Assembly (NCBI RefSeq): GCF_020523795.1
Contig: NZ_JAJALI010000012.1
Coordinates: 62,001-126,000, forward strand
DNA: 64,000 nucleotides
Source of the DNA: Ancylobacter sp. Lp-2
GTDB taxonomy: Bacteria; Pseudomonadota; Alphaproteobacteria; Rhizobiales; Xanthobacteraceae
Direction: 5' to 3'
Under the pieces are notes generated by a model. It saw nothing but the letters and a program-made list of their open reading frames with translations. It searched no databases and was not told the DNA's origin. Positions 35,801 to 45,509 of the stretch are shown piece after piece. The translations under genes and the position numbers were made by a program. Position 1 is the stretch's first letter. The number at the start of each line of letters is the position of its first letter.

Positions 35801-36205
35801 ATGGCCGCAAAAGGCGTGAATGGTCTGGATCTTCAGCCCGCCCGGCGTCTCCAGCGCCAGCGCGAACAGCGAGCGGGCGCGCGCCCGCAGCGGCACCGGA
35901 TCACCGCCATCGGTGGCATGGATCGCCTTGTCGAGCGCGTCGTCGCTCATCACCGCCCAGTCGCGCAGGATCGACAGCACCCGGTTCGCCATGTTGGCGG
36001 CGGCGGCCTTGGTGTAGGTGAGGCAGAGGATGCGGCCCGGCGGCACGCCGCGCAGCAGCAGCCGGATCACCCGCCGCGCCAGCACATGCGTCTTGCCGGC
36101 GCCGGCATTGGCCGACACCCACACCGACAGCCCGGGATCGGAGGCCTGCGTCTGCAGCGCCGTGGCGGCGCCGAGCGCGGCGGAGGGAACCGGCGCCGCG
36201 CTCAT
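32810..36205 (-). CDS. addA: double-strand break repair helicase AddA
   Basis: A 1131-residue UvrD-family helicase/nuclease that with AddB resects double-strand breaks for RecA-dependent repair. Walker A SANAGAGKTHVLARRV is at residues 31-46. Other helicase motifs are HVLLDEAQDTSPEQW, VVGDEKQSIFSFQGADPSRF and MTVHGAKGLEAPYVLLAD with YVALTRAESALVLCG. The C-terminal nuclease domain contains VLVADFKTDRRVPG. ATG 36205 overlaps the addB stop (ATGA) and confirms the start. It follows addB and precedes trxA. Confidence 0.96.
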   Translation of the reverse strand: MSAAPVPSAALGAATALQTQASDPGLSVWVSANAGAGKTHVLARRVIRLLLRGVPPGRILCLTYTKAAAANMANRVLSILRDWAVMSDDALDKAIHATDGGDPVPLRARARSLFALALETPGGLKIQTIHAFCGHLLRAFPFEAGVPAGFRSLEDAQRLELLALVRARIVQQAAGAPDTALGRAFALIIGELADTGLDELLAALLDAPDALEAGEDDLARLAGLDPVEPSAAIARRIVEDALIPRGAWQGMGEALLVAGGHAAKRGAALLHAAQAPDDEVAERYAQVFLKDDGGAYADAYLGKAEVREAFPALTAERDRIARLGPRLAAARAVEKSLAALELGRAARQLYEAEKAARGMLDFADLVTAARRLLGSGASAWVHYKLDRGIDHVLLDEAQDTSPEQWEVIQPLVMEFFAGKGAREQAPDAPRTLFVVGDEKQSIFSFQGADPSRFDAMRAEFARHAQEGAFAHVKLQHSFRSAPGILAAVDEVFSREEAYRGLTAVAERTVHVPIHAQLPARVEIWEPEAPGEAVEVDAWQRPLDAPRHDDPVSRLADKIAAHVAALISNGAPVEDRGGPRAARAGDFLVLVRRRGALFEAVIRALKQVGVAVAGADRLVVAEHIAVMDLVALGEALLSPDDELSLASALKSPLFGFDDDDLIALLPDRGARLIDELAGRAGEKPHWRAAVERLDRLRPEAAGLRPFDFYARVLGRERGRALMLARLGPEAADALDEMLAIARAYEGAEAPSLAGFLAFLRGGQAQAKRDMEAGRDQVRVMTVHGAKGLEAPYVLLADTTSGPQKSPRGGLLVGRRGDGGRAFLVAPRKAEDTPAMELLRQQAEAGLMDEYRRLLYVALTRAESALVLCGADGKRRRPADCWYDVVRGALEPQAVPVPAVGFEGTVLRWRAAPEPERAPAPAALAPPDDAAEEAALARRLALPAASEAARSRLRPSQASPIATPEQKEIVARGALLHRLFAALAPLPAAARETTGHRLLAIADAGDGETLLAEALATLALPELTALFAPEGRAEVDIAGTLADGTLVSGRIDRLVVLPERVLVADFKTDRRVPGSLAAVPRAHVDQIVAYARLLARLYPGRRIEPLLVYTAGPRVWALTEARLWTEGEGLTSE

Positions 36206-39200
36206 TCGGCCTCCTCCTCGCCCACCGACCATTCGCGCACCCGCGCCAGATGGTCATAGGGGCCGGACCGGCCGCGAAACTGCGTGCGGCGCAGCGCGAC
36301 ATAGGGCTGGGCGGGGTTCTCGAAGGCGCGCACCAGCGTCGTCACCCGCTCGAGCGCGTCCTCAGCCAGTCCGAGGGCGGTCGCGTCCTTGTCGACGGCG
36401 GAAATCTGCTTCAGCTCGGCGGTGCCGAGCTTCACATAGACGAGTTCCACCGCCTCCTCGCCCGGCACGCCGGCAAAGCCGCCGCGCGCGGCGATGGCAG
36501 CCTCCAGCGGCAACTGCGGCGAATAGTTGGCGCGGGTCTGCTTCGCCGTCGGTACCGCCCCGGTCTTGAAGTCGAGAATGGCGAGGCCGCCGCCCTTTCG
36601 CTGCTCGATGCGGTCGGCATAGGCGTTGAGCCGGAACGGCCCGCGCGTGCCCTCGATGAGGAGATGCCCGCCGGTCTCGGCGATCACCCGGTCGAGCCCG
36701 GCGCGGCGGCCGCGCTCCCAGGCAAGATAGAGCGGGATCAGCTTCTCGAACCGCGCCCACCACAGCGCGTGCTCGGCCGGGAAGGCGGCGAGCGGCGCGA
36801 ACGCCACCCGGCCGAAGCCGGCGAGCCGCGACGCCGCATCCGCCGGCAGCGCCTCGGGAAAGGCCTTGGCGAACTCGCCCAGCGCCTCGTGGATCGCCGT
36901 GCCGCGCTCGCCGGCGCCGGGCGGGGCGTCGAGCGGATCGAGCGGGCGCAGGCCGAGCACATGGCGGGCGTAGATCGCATAGGGATCGCGCAGGAAGGTC
37001 TCGATCTCGGTGACGCTGAGCCGGGTCGGGCGCAACGCGGCTGGCGGAGTCGGCGCTGGCCGCCGGATGCGCTCCTTCGCCGGCTCGACATCAACAGCGC
37101 CAGCCACCCGCCGCCAGCGCTCGCCGCGTGAGCGGGCAGCGTTCCAGGCCTCGCGCCCGCTCACCGCCGCCAGGCGCTGGAGGAAGCGCGAGGGCACGGT
37201 CGGCGCGCCGCCGAGCTTGCGCGGATAGCTCAGCACCAGCTCCGGCGCGCCGCAGGCCTGCGCGAAATCGTGCGCCGCGAGGCCGATGCGCCGCTCCGGC
37301 ACATCGAGGCCCAGCGCGGCGCGCATCGGCCGGCTCAGCCACGGATCCGGCCGCATCATGGCCGGCCAGACATCCTCGACGAGGCTGGCCAGCACCACCC
37401 GGTCGACATCGACGAGGCGGGCCTCCAGCGGGCCATAGATGCGCAGCCGCGCCCCGGCGTCGAGCGGCGGACGCACCGGCGTGTCGGCGAGGAGATGCGG
37501 CAGCGCCGCCGCAAAGTCGGCAAGGCTCATCGCCGGGGCGAGCGGCGCGCCGGCGGCGAGCTCGTCGAAAGCGGTCGCCAGCGCGATCTCGTCGGGCGCG
37601 ATCTCGGTGGGGGCATCGCCCTCCCCGGCCAGCACCGCCGCCACCGCCGCGCGGTGGGCGGCGACGAGATCGGCGAAGGCGTGCAGGCCCGGCCCGAGGC
37701 CGGCGAGCGGCGCCAGCGCCTCGCCGATCCGCCGGGCGAGATCGGCCGCCCGCTCACGCTGGTCCTCGGTGACGCCGCGACGCGGATCGTCGCGATGCCA
37801 GTCCGCCGGCCGAAAGCCGGCGACTGCCGCGGCGAGTCCCTCGGCGCCGGGCGCGGGGCGCGGGCCGCGCAGCACCGTCAGTTCCAGCGCGTCGATGGCC
37901 CGCCCCAGCGCGGTGCGGTCGAGCCCGAGGCGCGACGCGGCGTGCCGCAGCAGCGCGGCGAGCGGCAGCGGCGCTAGCCGTTCCGCCGCCGCATCGGCGA
38001 TCAGCCGCGCCAGGCGGCCGGCCCCGCTTTCCGACAGCGGCTCGCCGGCGGAATCGTCGATGGCGATGCCGAAGCGCAGCAGTTCGGCGGCGACGCGGCG
38101 GGCGAGGTCGCGGTCCGGGGTGATCAGCGCCGCCGTGCGGCTCTCCTGTTCCAGCGCCTCGCGCAGCACCAGGGCGATGGCGAGCGCCTCCTCGCGCGCG
38201 TCGTCCGCCTCGATCAGCGTCACTTCGGCGAGCGCCGCCGCGCGCGTCGCCTCCGGCAGGCGCTCGGCGAGGCTGGCCCAGCCGGGCGTCGCCTCGGCCG
38301 GCAGCAGCGCCTCCGACAGGAGGGCGTCGCGGCGGTGCGCGGCCGCTTCTGCAAGCGCCGCGACCTCCGCGCGGCGCACATGCATACCGCCGAGCAGCCG
38401 CGCCAGACCATATTGCGGGTGGCTCGGCGCCGGGCTGGGCTCCTGCGTCAGCGAGCGCCAGTCGGCCTCCGCCATGTGCCGGTCGAGGCCGGGCAGCACC
38501 AGCGCCCCGCGCGGCAGCCGGGCGACGGCGTCGAGCAGCCGCGCGGTCGCCGGCATCGAGCCGGTGGAGCCGGCGGCGATCACCGGCGGCGCGGCATCCC
38601 CCAGCGCCGCCAGCCGGGCCGCCTCGGCATCGATCAGCCGATCGCGGCGCACCGCGGCATCGACCTCCTCACCCCGCAGGCTCGGCCACACCTCACGGGC
38701 GATCTTGAGGAAGTCGAGCGCCATGTCCCAGTAGCGGTCGTGCTCGCCGGGCACGAGATCGTCGAGCCGCGACCACGGCACCTGCTGCGCGCCCATCTCG
38801 TCGATCAGCCCGGCCAGCGCGTCGGCCAGTGCGAGGCCGGCGCCGGGTCCGGCCGCCACCACGCTGCGCCCGTCCCCGTCGCGGAGCGCCGCCCGCCATT
38901 TGCCGACCAGGCTGGCCAGCGCCAGCCGCCGGGTGGTCGGGGCGACCGCCTTGGGCGGGCCGGCGCTCTCCTCCGAGAAGATCAGCGCGTCCTCGTCGAC
39001 ATCGCCGACCGGGACGATCTTCGGCAGCAGCGTGGTGCCGCCCATGCGCCGGCGCAGCTCCTCGGCAAAGAGGCGGCCGGCACGGCGGGTCGGCAAGTAG
39101 ATGGTGGCGGAGGCCAGCGCCAGCGGATCGCCCAGCGGCGCGAAGCCCGGCACCAGAGCGCCGCCGAGTAGCGCCTCGGCCAGCACCGGCAGGAACGGCG

Positions 39201-39303
39201 CCGAGGCGGGAATGGTGAAGACGCGCGGCGACGGGCGCACCGGCCCGGCGCGGCCCTCACCCACGGTCTCCGCAAATTCGAATGACGTCTGCGACGCGGG
39301 CAT
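36202..39303 (-). CDS. addB: double-strand break repair protein AddB (alphaproteobacterial type)
   Basis: A 1033-residue partner of AddA with an inactivated helicase-like N-terminal half and a C-terminal PD-(D/E)XK nuclease with motif LAILDFKTGAVPT. It is the second nuclease of the complex. The alphaproteobacterial AddB family is meant here. It contains a single Cys (in FAQACGAPEL) and so lacks the cysteine set that binds an Fe-S cluster in Bacillus AddB. ATG 39303 is the start; the in-frame upstream part is non-homologous. It overlaps addA (ATGA). Confidence 0.93.
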   Translation of the reverse strand: MPASQTSFEFAETVGEGRAGPVRPSPRVFTIPASAPFLPVLAEALLGGALVPGFAPLGDPLALASATIYLPTRRAGRLFAEELRRRMGGTTLLPKIVPVGDVDEDALIFSEESAGPPKAVAPTTRRLALASLVGKWRAALRDGDGRSVVAAGPGAGLALADALAGLIDEMGAQQVPWSRLDDLVPGEHDRYWDMALDFLKIAREVWPSLRGEEVDAAVRRDRLIDAEAARLAALGDAAPPVIAAGSTGSMPATARLLDAVARLPRGALVLPGLDRHMAEADWRSLTQEPSPAPSHPQYGLARLLGGMHVRRAEVAALAEAAAHRRDALLSEALLPAEATPGWASLAERLPEATRAAALAEVTLIEADDAREEALAIALVLREALEQESRTAALITPDRDLARRVAAELLRFGIAIDDSAGEPLSESGAGRLARLIADAAAERLAPLPLAALLRHAASRLGLDRTALGRAIDALELTVLRGPRPAPGAEGLAAAVAGFRPADWHRDDPRRGVTEDQRERAADLARRIGEALAPLAGLGPGLHAFADLVAAHRAAVAAVLAGEGDAPTEIAPDEIALATAFDELAAGAPLAPAMSLADFAAALPHLLADTPVRPPLDAGARLRIYGPLEARLVDVDRVVLASLVEDVWPAMMRPDPWLSRPMRAALGLDVPERRIGLAAHDFAQACGAPELVLSYPRKLGGAPTVPSRFLQRLAAVSGREAWNAARSRGERWRRVAGAVDVEPAKERIRRPAPTPPAALRPTRLSVTEIETFLRDPYAIYARHVLGLRPLDPLDAPPGAGERGTAIHEALGEFAKAFPEALPADAASRLAGFGRVAFAPLAAFPAEHALWWARFEKLIPLYLAWERGRRAGLDRVIAETGGHLLIEGTRGPFRLNAYADRIEQRKGGGLAILDFKTGAVPTAKQTRANYSPQLPLEAAIAARGGFAGVPGEEAVELVYVKLGTAELKQISAVDKDATALGLAEDALERVTTLVRAFENPAQPYVALRRTQFRGRSGPYDHLARVREWSVGEEEAE

Positions 39304-39364
39304 GCTCCGGCCTGTCGAATCGTGCCTCGGCTGAGTGTAGAGGATGCGCCGGGCAAACGCCCGG

Positions 39365-40084
39365 CTACTCGGTCGACAGGCTGATGGCCTGCTCGGCCTC
39401 GCCGATCGCTTCCGGCGTGCCGACATGCATCCACACGCCCTCGAGGCGCAGGCCGAACAGCCGGCCGGCCTCGGCGGCGCGGGCGAACAGCTTCACCAGC
39501 GAGAACGGGCCCTCCGGCGCGCCGGCGAACAGCGCCGGCGACAGCACCGCCGCCCCGGCATAGACGAAGGGCGCCACCAGGCCCTCGCCGCGCAAGGCGA
39601 GCCGGCCGTCGCCATCCATGGAGAAATCGCCGCGCCCGTCATAGCCGACCGAGCCGGTCGAGGCGGCGAGCAGCAGGAGCGCGTCCATCTTCTCGGGATC
39701 GAAATCGGCGATCAGGCTCGGCAGATTGGGGCGGATGCCCTCGATCCAGATGGTGTCGGAATTGATCGAGACGAACGGCCCGTCGCCGAGCAGCGGCAGC
39801 GCCTTCACGATGCCGCCGCCGGTGTCGAGCAATTGGCCGCGCTCGTCGGAGAACACCACCTGCGGCCGGGTGCGACCGGCGAGGTGCCCTTCCAGCAGGT
39901 CGGCGAAATAGTGGAGATTGACCACCGCCGTCCCGATGCCGGCATCGGCCAGCCGGTCGAGCACATGATCGACCAGCGGCTTGCCGGCGACGTCCACCAT
40001 CGGCTTCGGCCGGTCGTCGGTGAGCGGGCGCATGCGGGTGCCGAGACCGGCGGCGAGCACCATGGCGTTACGGATCGGGCTCAT
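39365..40084 (-). CDS. murU: nucleotidyltransferase, MurNAc-1-phosphate uridylyltransferase-like (MurU)
   Basis: A 239-residue nucleotidyltransferase with the signature LAAGLGTRMRPLTDDRPKPM and DTGGGIVKALPLLG. MurU transfers UMP to MurNAc-1-phosphate in cell-wall sugar recycling; mannose-1-phosphate guanylyltransferases look similar. The MurU reading is supported by the adjacent AmgK-like kinase domain, with which it overlaps by four bases (ATGA at 40081-40084), since AmgK plus MurU make UDP-MurNAc. In Pseudomonas these two enzymes are neighbours. Substrate is inferred from context and similarity, not proven. Confidence 0.82.
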   Translation of the reverse strand: MSPIRNAMVLAAGLGTRMRPLTDDRPKPMVDVAGKPLVDHVLDRLADAGIGTAVVNLHYFADLLEGHLAGRTRPQVVFSDERGQLLDTGGGIVKALPLLGDGPFVSINSDTIWIEGIRPNLPSLIADFDPEKMDALLLLAASTGSVGYDGRGDFSMDGDGRLALRGEGLVAPFVYAGAAVLSPALFAGAPEGPFSLVKLFARAAEAGRLFGLRLEGVWMHVGTPEAIGEAEQAISLSTE

Positions 40085-41700
40085 GTCGTCTGCGGCTGCT
40101 CGGAAAGTTGGGCGACGGGTTGGCCGGCAGGCTGGCCCGGCGCGGGAACGTGCCGGTCGAACCACGCCTTCAGCGGCGCCAGCTCGGTGAAGGCGAGCCC
40201 GCGCTGGAGATAGTTCCATATCCGCGGGATGTGGCGAAGGTATTGCGGCTTGCCGTCGCGCTTGTCGAGCCGGGCGAATATGCCGAGGATCTTGGTCGCC
40301 CGCTGCGCGCCCATCACCGCATAGGAGGCGGCGAAGGCGCGGATGTCGAAATCCTCCTCCACCCGCCGGTCGCGGATGTAGCGGCCGAGCAGCTGCAGCT
40401 CCAGCTCCTCCGGCACGTCGATGCGGGCATCCTGTGCCAGCGAGACGAGATCATAGGCCGGCGGGCCCATCACCGCGTCCTGGAAGTCGATCAGCCCGAC
40501 CCGTGCGAGCCCCTGGCGCTCGGGCAGCCAGATCAGGTTCGGCGAATGATAGTCGCGCAGCACCCAGGTGGGCTTCTGCGCCAGCGATGAGGCCAGCGCC
40601 GCCGTCCACAGGCCGCGGAACTCGGTGCGCAGCGCGTCGCTCACCGGGGCGCCGCCGCGATGGGGGATGTACCAGTCGAGCAGCAGCTCGACCTCGATCA
40701 GCAGCGCCGGCAGGTCGTAAGCCGGCAAGGTGTGGTCGTGGTCGGGCGACACCGTCAGCGTCGAGGGGAGCTCCATGCCGTGCAGCGCGGCGAGCACGTC
40801 GGTCGCCGCCTCGTAGCGCTCGGCCACCGGCGCCGGCGGCATCCCCGCCACCACGCCGGCATCGCCGAGATCCTCGATGACCAGAAGGCCGCTGGCGAGA
40901 TCGGCGGCATAGATAGTCGGCGCCGAGAAGCCGCGCGCCGAAAGGCCGCGCGCCATGGCGACGAAGGGCTTCACGTCCTCGGCGAGATGGGCGATCTGGC
41001 TGTAGGGCTTGCCGCCCTGCACCGGCGGACCATCCGGCCGGCGCGGCGCGTTCATCAGGATGGCGCCGCGCGCCTTGCCGACCAGCCGCTCATAGGCGCG
41101 ACTGGAGGCATCACCCTGCAGATGCCTGCGGCGGGCGGGGCCGAAGCCGGCAAGGTCGATCAGCGAGCGGATCGCCTTCATGCGGCGCAGCGCGTCGGCG
41201 ACACGGCCATGGGCCATCAGCCGGACGCGGCGGGTGGTATCGCCCGCCTCCGGCGCCATGGCGATGTGCACGTCGAGCCGGTTCGGCACCGCCAGTACTG
41301 CGGGCGCCTGCTCCGGCCACTCGACCAGCGCGATGGCGCCGTCGGCCATTTCGTCCCAGCCGATCTCCTCGAGCTCGGACGGGTCGCCCAGCCGGTAGAA
41401 GTCGGCATGCACCACGCGGTGGCGCGGCAGGTCATAGGTTTGCACGAGATTGAAGGTCGGGCTCGGCACTTCGAGGTCGAGATCGTCGGCAAGCGCGCGG
41501 ATCAGCGCCCGCGCCAGCGTCGACTTGCCGGCCCCGAGATCGCCTTCAAGGGCGACGAGATCGCCCGGCACCAGCGCGAAAGCGAGGTCCATGGCGAGCC
41601 GCCCGGTCGCGTACTCGTCCGGCAGCACCACGCTCCACTGCACGGGCGTCCCGGCTTGCGCTCCCACGGCCTGACCCACTCCGATCTGTCCCTCCTTCAT
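40081..41700 (-). CDS. tsaE: TsaE / AmgK-like phosphotransferase fusion protein
   Basis: A 539-residue fusion. Residues 20-165 are TsaE, the ATPase needed for threonylcarbamoyl-A37 tRNA modification: Walker A GDLGAGKST at 53-61, then SPTFNLVQTYDLP, HADFYRLGD and EWPEQ. Residues 175-530 form an aminoglycoside-phosphotransferase-like kinase with LRDYHSPNLIW (Asp383, Asn388) and LIDFQDA (Asp405). The kinase half resembles AmgK, which phosphorylates MurNAc/GlcNAc at the anomeric position. The fusion is known in alphaproteobacteria. It is preceded by the DivL-like kinase by 14 bases. Confidence 0.93.
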   Translation of the reverse strand: MKEGQIGVGQAVGAQAGTPVQWSVVLPDEYATGRLAMDLAFALVPGDLVALEGDLGAGKSTLARALIRALADDLDLEVPSPTFNLVQTYDLPRHRVVHADFYRLGDPSELEEIGWDEMADGAIALVEWPEQAPAVLAVPNRLDVHIAMAPEAGDTTRRVRLMAHGRVADALRRMKAIRSLIDLAGFGPARRRHLQGDASSRAYERLVGKARGAILMNAPRRPDGPPVQGGKPYSQIAHLAEDVKPFVAMARGLSARGFSAPTIYAADLASGLLVIEDLGDAGVVAGMPPAPVAERYEAATDVLAALHGMELPSTLTVSPDHDHTLPAYDLPALLIEVELLLDWYIPHRGGAPVSDALRTEFRGLWTAALASSLAQKPTWVLRDYHSPNLIWLPERQGLARVGLIDFQDAVMGPPAYDLVSLAQDARIDVPEELELQLLGRYIRDRRVEEDFDIRAFAASYAVMGAQRATKILGIFARLDKRDGKPQYLRHIPRIWNYLQRGLAFTELAPLKAWFDRHVPAPGQPAGQPVAQLSEQPQTT

Positions 41701-41714
41701 TCGCCTCTTCCGTC

Positions 41715-44255
41715 CTATTCCGCCGCCACCTGCGCCGTGCCGCTGTCGAGCGGGAACCGGCAGGTGACCAACGTGCCGCCGCCCGGCGCCGGACCGATCT
41801 GGATCGAGCCGCCATGCAGGGCGATCAGCGAACGGACGATGGACAGGCCAAGCCCGACCCCGCGATGGCGCGAGCCGGAGGTGTGGCTCTCGAAGCGGTC
41901 GAACAGCCGCGCGCCGATCTCCGGCGGAATTCCCGGTCCCTGGTCGCGCACCTGGAAGATCACCTCGCCCCCGCGCCGATCGGCCGACAGCCGCACCGTC
42001 GAGCCGGCCGGCGCGAAACCGACGGCGTTGGACAACAGATTATACAGCACCTGCCGCACCCGCTTGGCGTCGGCGCGGAAGCTGCCGGCGCCCACCGGCG
42101 CCTCGATGGCAAGGGTGAGGCTGCCCTCGACCAGCCGGTCGCGCACCCCCTCGGCGGCAGCCTCCATCGCCGCGCGCACATCGACCTCGGCGAGGTCGAG
42201 CGTCATCGCCCCGGCATCGATGGTGGCGAGGTCGAGAATGTCGTTGATGATGGCGAGCAGTGCCGCGCTGCTCTCGGTGATGTGGTTCACATAGGCGCGC
42301 TGGCGGTCGTTGAGCGGGCCGATGCCGGTGTCGTCCAAGAGCTGCGCGAAGCCGATGATGGTGGTCAACGGCGAGCGCAGCTCATAGGAGACATGGCTGA
42401 CGAAGGTGCTCTTGAGATGGTCGGCGGCGACCAGCGCCTCGTTGCGGTCGACCAGCGCCCGCTCGACATGCACGCTGTCGGTGACATCGCGCAGCGTCAC
42501 CAGCGTACCGCCATCCGGCAGCGGCTGGGTCGAGCCGTCGAGAATCAGGCCGTCGACCCGCTCCATGCGGAAGGCGGCGGGAATCCTCGCCTCGATGCCG
42601 GTGACCGCCGCGCGCAGCCGCCCCCAGGCCGCCTCGTCGGCGGAGAGTCCCCGGCAGGCGTCGACCACCGCGTCGATATGCGGCCGACCGGCGAGTTGCC
42701 CGGCTTCCAGCCGCCACATATGGCGGAAGGCGCTGTTGGAAAGGCCGAGGCGCCCGTCGCTGCCGAACACCGCCACCGCCTCGGCGAGAGCGTCGAGCGT
42801 CTCGCTCTGGATGCGGGTGAGCGCGTTGAAGCGGCTTTCCAGCGCCAGCCGCTCGGTCACCTCGTCGAACAGATAGGTGACGCCGCCTTCGGGATTGGGC
42901 GCGGTCACCACGCGTAGCGTGCGCCCACCCGGCAGGTGCCACCAATGTTCCCTTGGCTCGATGCTGCGATAGGCCTCGTGCAGTTCGGCGCGCCAGGCAC
43001 GGAAATCCGCCTGCTCCGGCAGCCGGCGCGCGGCGCGCAGCCGATCGAGCACCGCGACGTCGCTCGGACGCTCGTCGAGGAAGGCCGGTGCGAAGTCGAA
43101 CAGCGTCGCATAGGCGGCATTGTGGAAGATCAGCCGCTGATCCTCGCCGAAAATGGCGACCGCAGTGGACAGCTGGTCGAGGGTGCGCCGATGCGCGCCC
43201 AGCGCGTGAGCCAGCTCGGCGCGCAGGCGCTCCTCCTCGGTGGCGTCCAGGGCGATGCCGGCGGTGCCGTCCGCTACCGCGGTCTCCCGGACATCGACGA
43301 GGCGGCGGCTACCGGCGACGACCACGGGCAATCGGGCGCGGAAGGCGCCGGCCTCGGCGAGGGCGACGAGCGCTTGGCGCCGGCCGGCGGCATCGAGCAG
43401 GGCCAGGTCTCGGCCGAGCGCGTCCTTGAGGTCGCGCGCCTCGACGGCGTGCACATAGGCGGCATTGGCATAAGCAAGCCGGCCGCCGGGTTCGGCCAGC
43501 CAGGTCGGCGCGGGAATGGCATCCACGAGGCTGCGTAGCGCCCGGGTCTGGTGCTCCAGCAGCGCATGCGCCTCGGCGAGCCGGGCGTGATCGCGCCGCA
43601 CCCCGGTGATGTCGCGCAGCCGCAGCACCACCGCGGACCCGACCGGGCGCCCGTCAGCCTCGACATAGCGCCCGTCCTGCGTGACCAGAGAGGCGGCCAG
43701 CGGCGCGCCGCGGGCACGCAACAGGTCGACCGCCGCGTCGATCTCCCGCGCCGAGGGGGCGGAGAGCCAGCTGCCGAAGGCAAGGATGCGGCCGGGCGCG
43801 GCCACCCCGGTGAAAGCCGGCGTGTTGCCGATGATCTCGGGCTCGCCGGCGGGATCACGCCAGACCACGACGATCTGCGGCTCGGCCATCAGAAGGGCGC
43901 GCCCTTCCTCGATCTGGGCCTCCAGCCGCGAGATCTCGGCGAAGGCGCCTTCCTCGCGCGTCCGCGCCGCGCGCCGGAAGCGCACATGCACGATGGCGGT
44001 AGTGGTTGCGAACGCGAGCAGGCCGAGCGCCAGCGACAGGCCGACCAGCGTACCGGGATCGAGCGCGGCGAGGCTGCGCGCGGCGCCACCCAGGACGTCC
44101 GCGGCACGGGCCGGTGCCGCGCCGACCATGGACGCGACCAGCGCGGTGGTGCGGAGCAGGCCGAGCCGTCTACGGGAGCGAATACCGGCGGCGGCGCGCC
44201 CCGCGAAGGTCCGCGCCCGTCCGTCTGCACCGCCGTTGCCGGCCGGTTGCGCCAT
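41715..44255 (-). CDS. divL: DivL-like PAS-domain histidine-kinase homologue with Tyr in the H-box
   Basis: An 846-residue inner-membrane sensor protein. There is an N-terminal membrane segment at about residues 70-90 (LVGLSLALGLLAFATTTAIV), then several PAS-like domains (around 240-340, 350-470, 480-600), a DHp domain from about 611 and an ATPase domain to the end (N-box RQVLYNLLSNAV, G1 DQGPGIPPEI, G2 GVGLGLSIV). The residue normally His in the DHp H-box is Tyr: HVSYELRSPL, Tyr624 (codon at 42384-42386). This is the known peculiarity of Caulobacter DivL, which regulates CckA-CtrA cell-cycle control. The neighbour tsaE is also next to divL there. The DivL name is inferred from both facts. 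Confidence 0.88.
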   Translation of the reverse strand: MAQPAGNGGADGRARTFAGRAAAGIRSRRRLGLLRTTALVASMVGAAPARAADVLGGAARSLAALDPGTLVGLSLALGLLAFATTTAIVHVRFRRAARTREEGAFAEISRLEAQIEEGRALLMAEPQIVVVWRDPAGEPEIIGNTPAFTGVAAPGRILAFGSWLSAPSAREIDAAVDLLRARGAPLAASLVTQDGRYVEADGRPVGSAVVLRLRDITGVRRDHARLAEAHALLEHQTRALRSLVDAIPAPTWLAEPGGRLAYANAAYVHAVEARDLKDALGRDLALLDAAGRRQALVALAEAGAFRARLPVVVAGSRRLVDVRETAVADGTAGIALDATEEERLRAELAHALGAHRRTLDQLSTAVAIFGEDQRLIFHNAAYATLFDFAPAFLDERPSDVAVLDRLRAARRLPEQADFRAWRAELHEAYRSIEPREHWWHLPGGRTLRVVTAPNPEGGVTYLFDEVTERLALESRFNALTRIQSETLDALAEAVAVFGSDGRLGLSNSAFRHMWRLEAGQLAGRPHIDAVVDACRGLSADEAAWGRLRAAVTGIEARIPAAFRMERVDGLILDGSTQPLPDGGTLVTLRDVTDSVHVERALVDRNEALVAADHLKSTFVSHVSYELRSPLTTIIGFAQLLDDTGIGPLNDRQRAYVNHITESSAALLAIINDILDLATIDAGAMTLDLAEVDVRAAMEAAAEGVRDRLVEGSLTLAIEAPVGAGSFRADAKRVRQVLYNLLSNAVGFAPAGSTVRLSADRRGGEVIFQVRDQGPGIPPEIGARLFDRFESHTSGSRHRGVGLGLSIVRSLIALHGGSIQIGPAPGGGTLVTCRFPLDSGTAQVAAE

Positions 44256-44388
44256 CCGCGCCCGTCCCCCTTGTCCCGCCGCTCAGCCCCGTATCGGTTC
44301 GGCGTGGATCAGACCACGCCGAACATGCCGAATCAGTGCGACTGTAGCGAAGCCGGACTCGCTCTGGAATGGCCGAGGAGAGGACGGT

Positions 44389-45393
<1,005 letters not shown>

Positions 45394-45492
45394 GGATGCC
45401 TCCGATAGGACGTTGTCGCGGCAGATGCTCTGTCCGCCGGCGTTATCCGACGCCTAGCATATTCACGTAATACTGTCGAGAAAGCGAAATAT

Positions 45493-45509
45493 CACGAAAT
45501 CAGATCGTG
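45493..45509. promoter_or_regulatory. candidate Rrf2 operator between rrf2 gene and cysK
   Basis: The dyad CACGA-aaatcag-TCGTG (5-bp arms, 7-base spacer) lies at the 3' end of the Rrf2 gene, overlapping its stop codon and about 100 bases upstream of cysK, in the AT-rich stretch between the two. It is a possible binding site for the adjacent regulator. Confidence 0.45.

Noticed and set aside
32963-36259. A plus-strand open frame of about 1100 codons opposite addA
   Set aside because: Same reason: a compositional shadow of addA on the other strand, with no motif.
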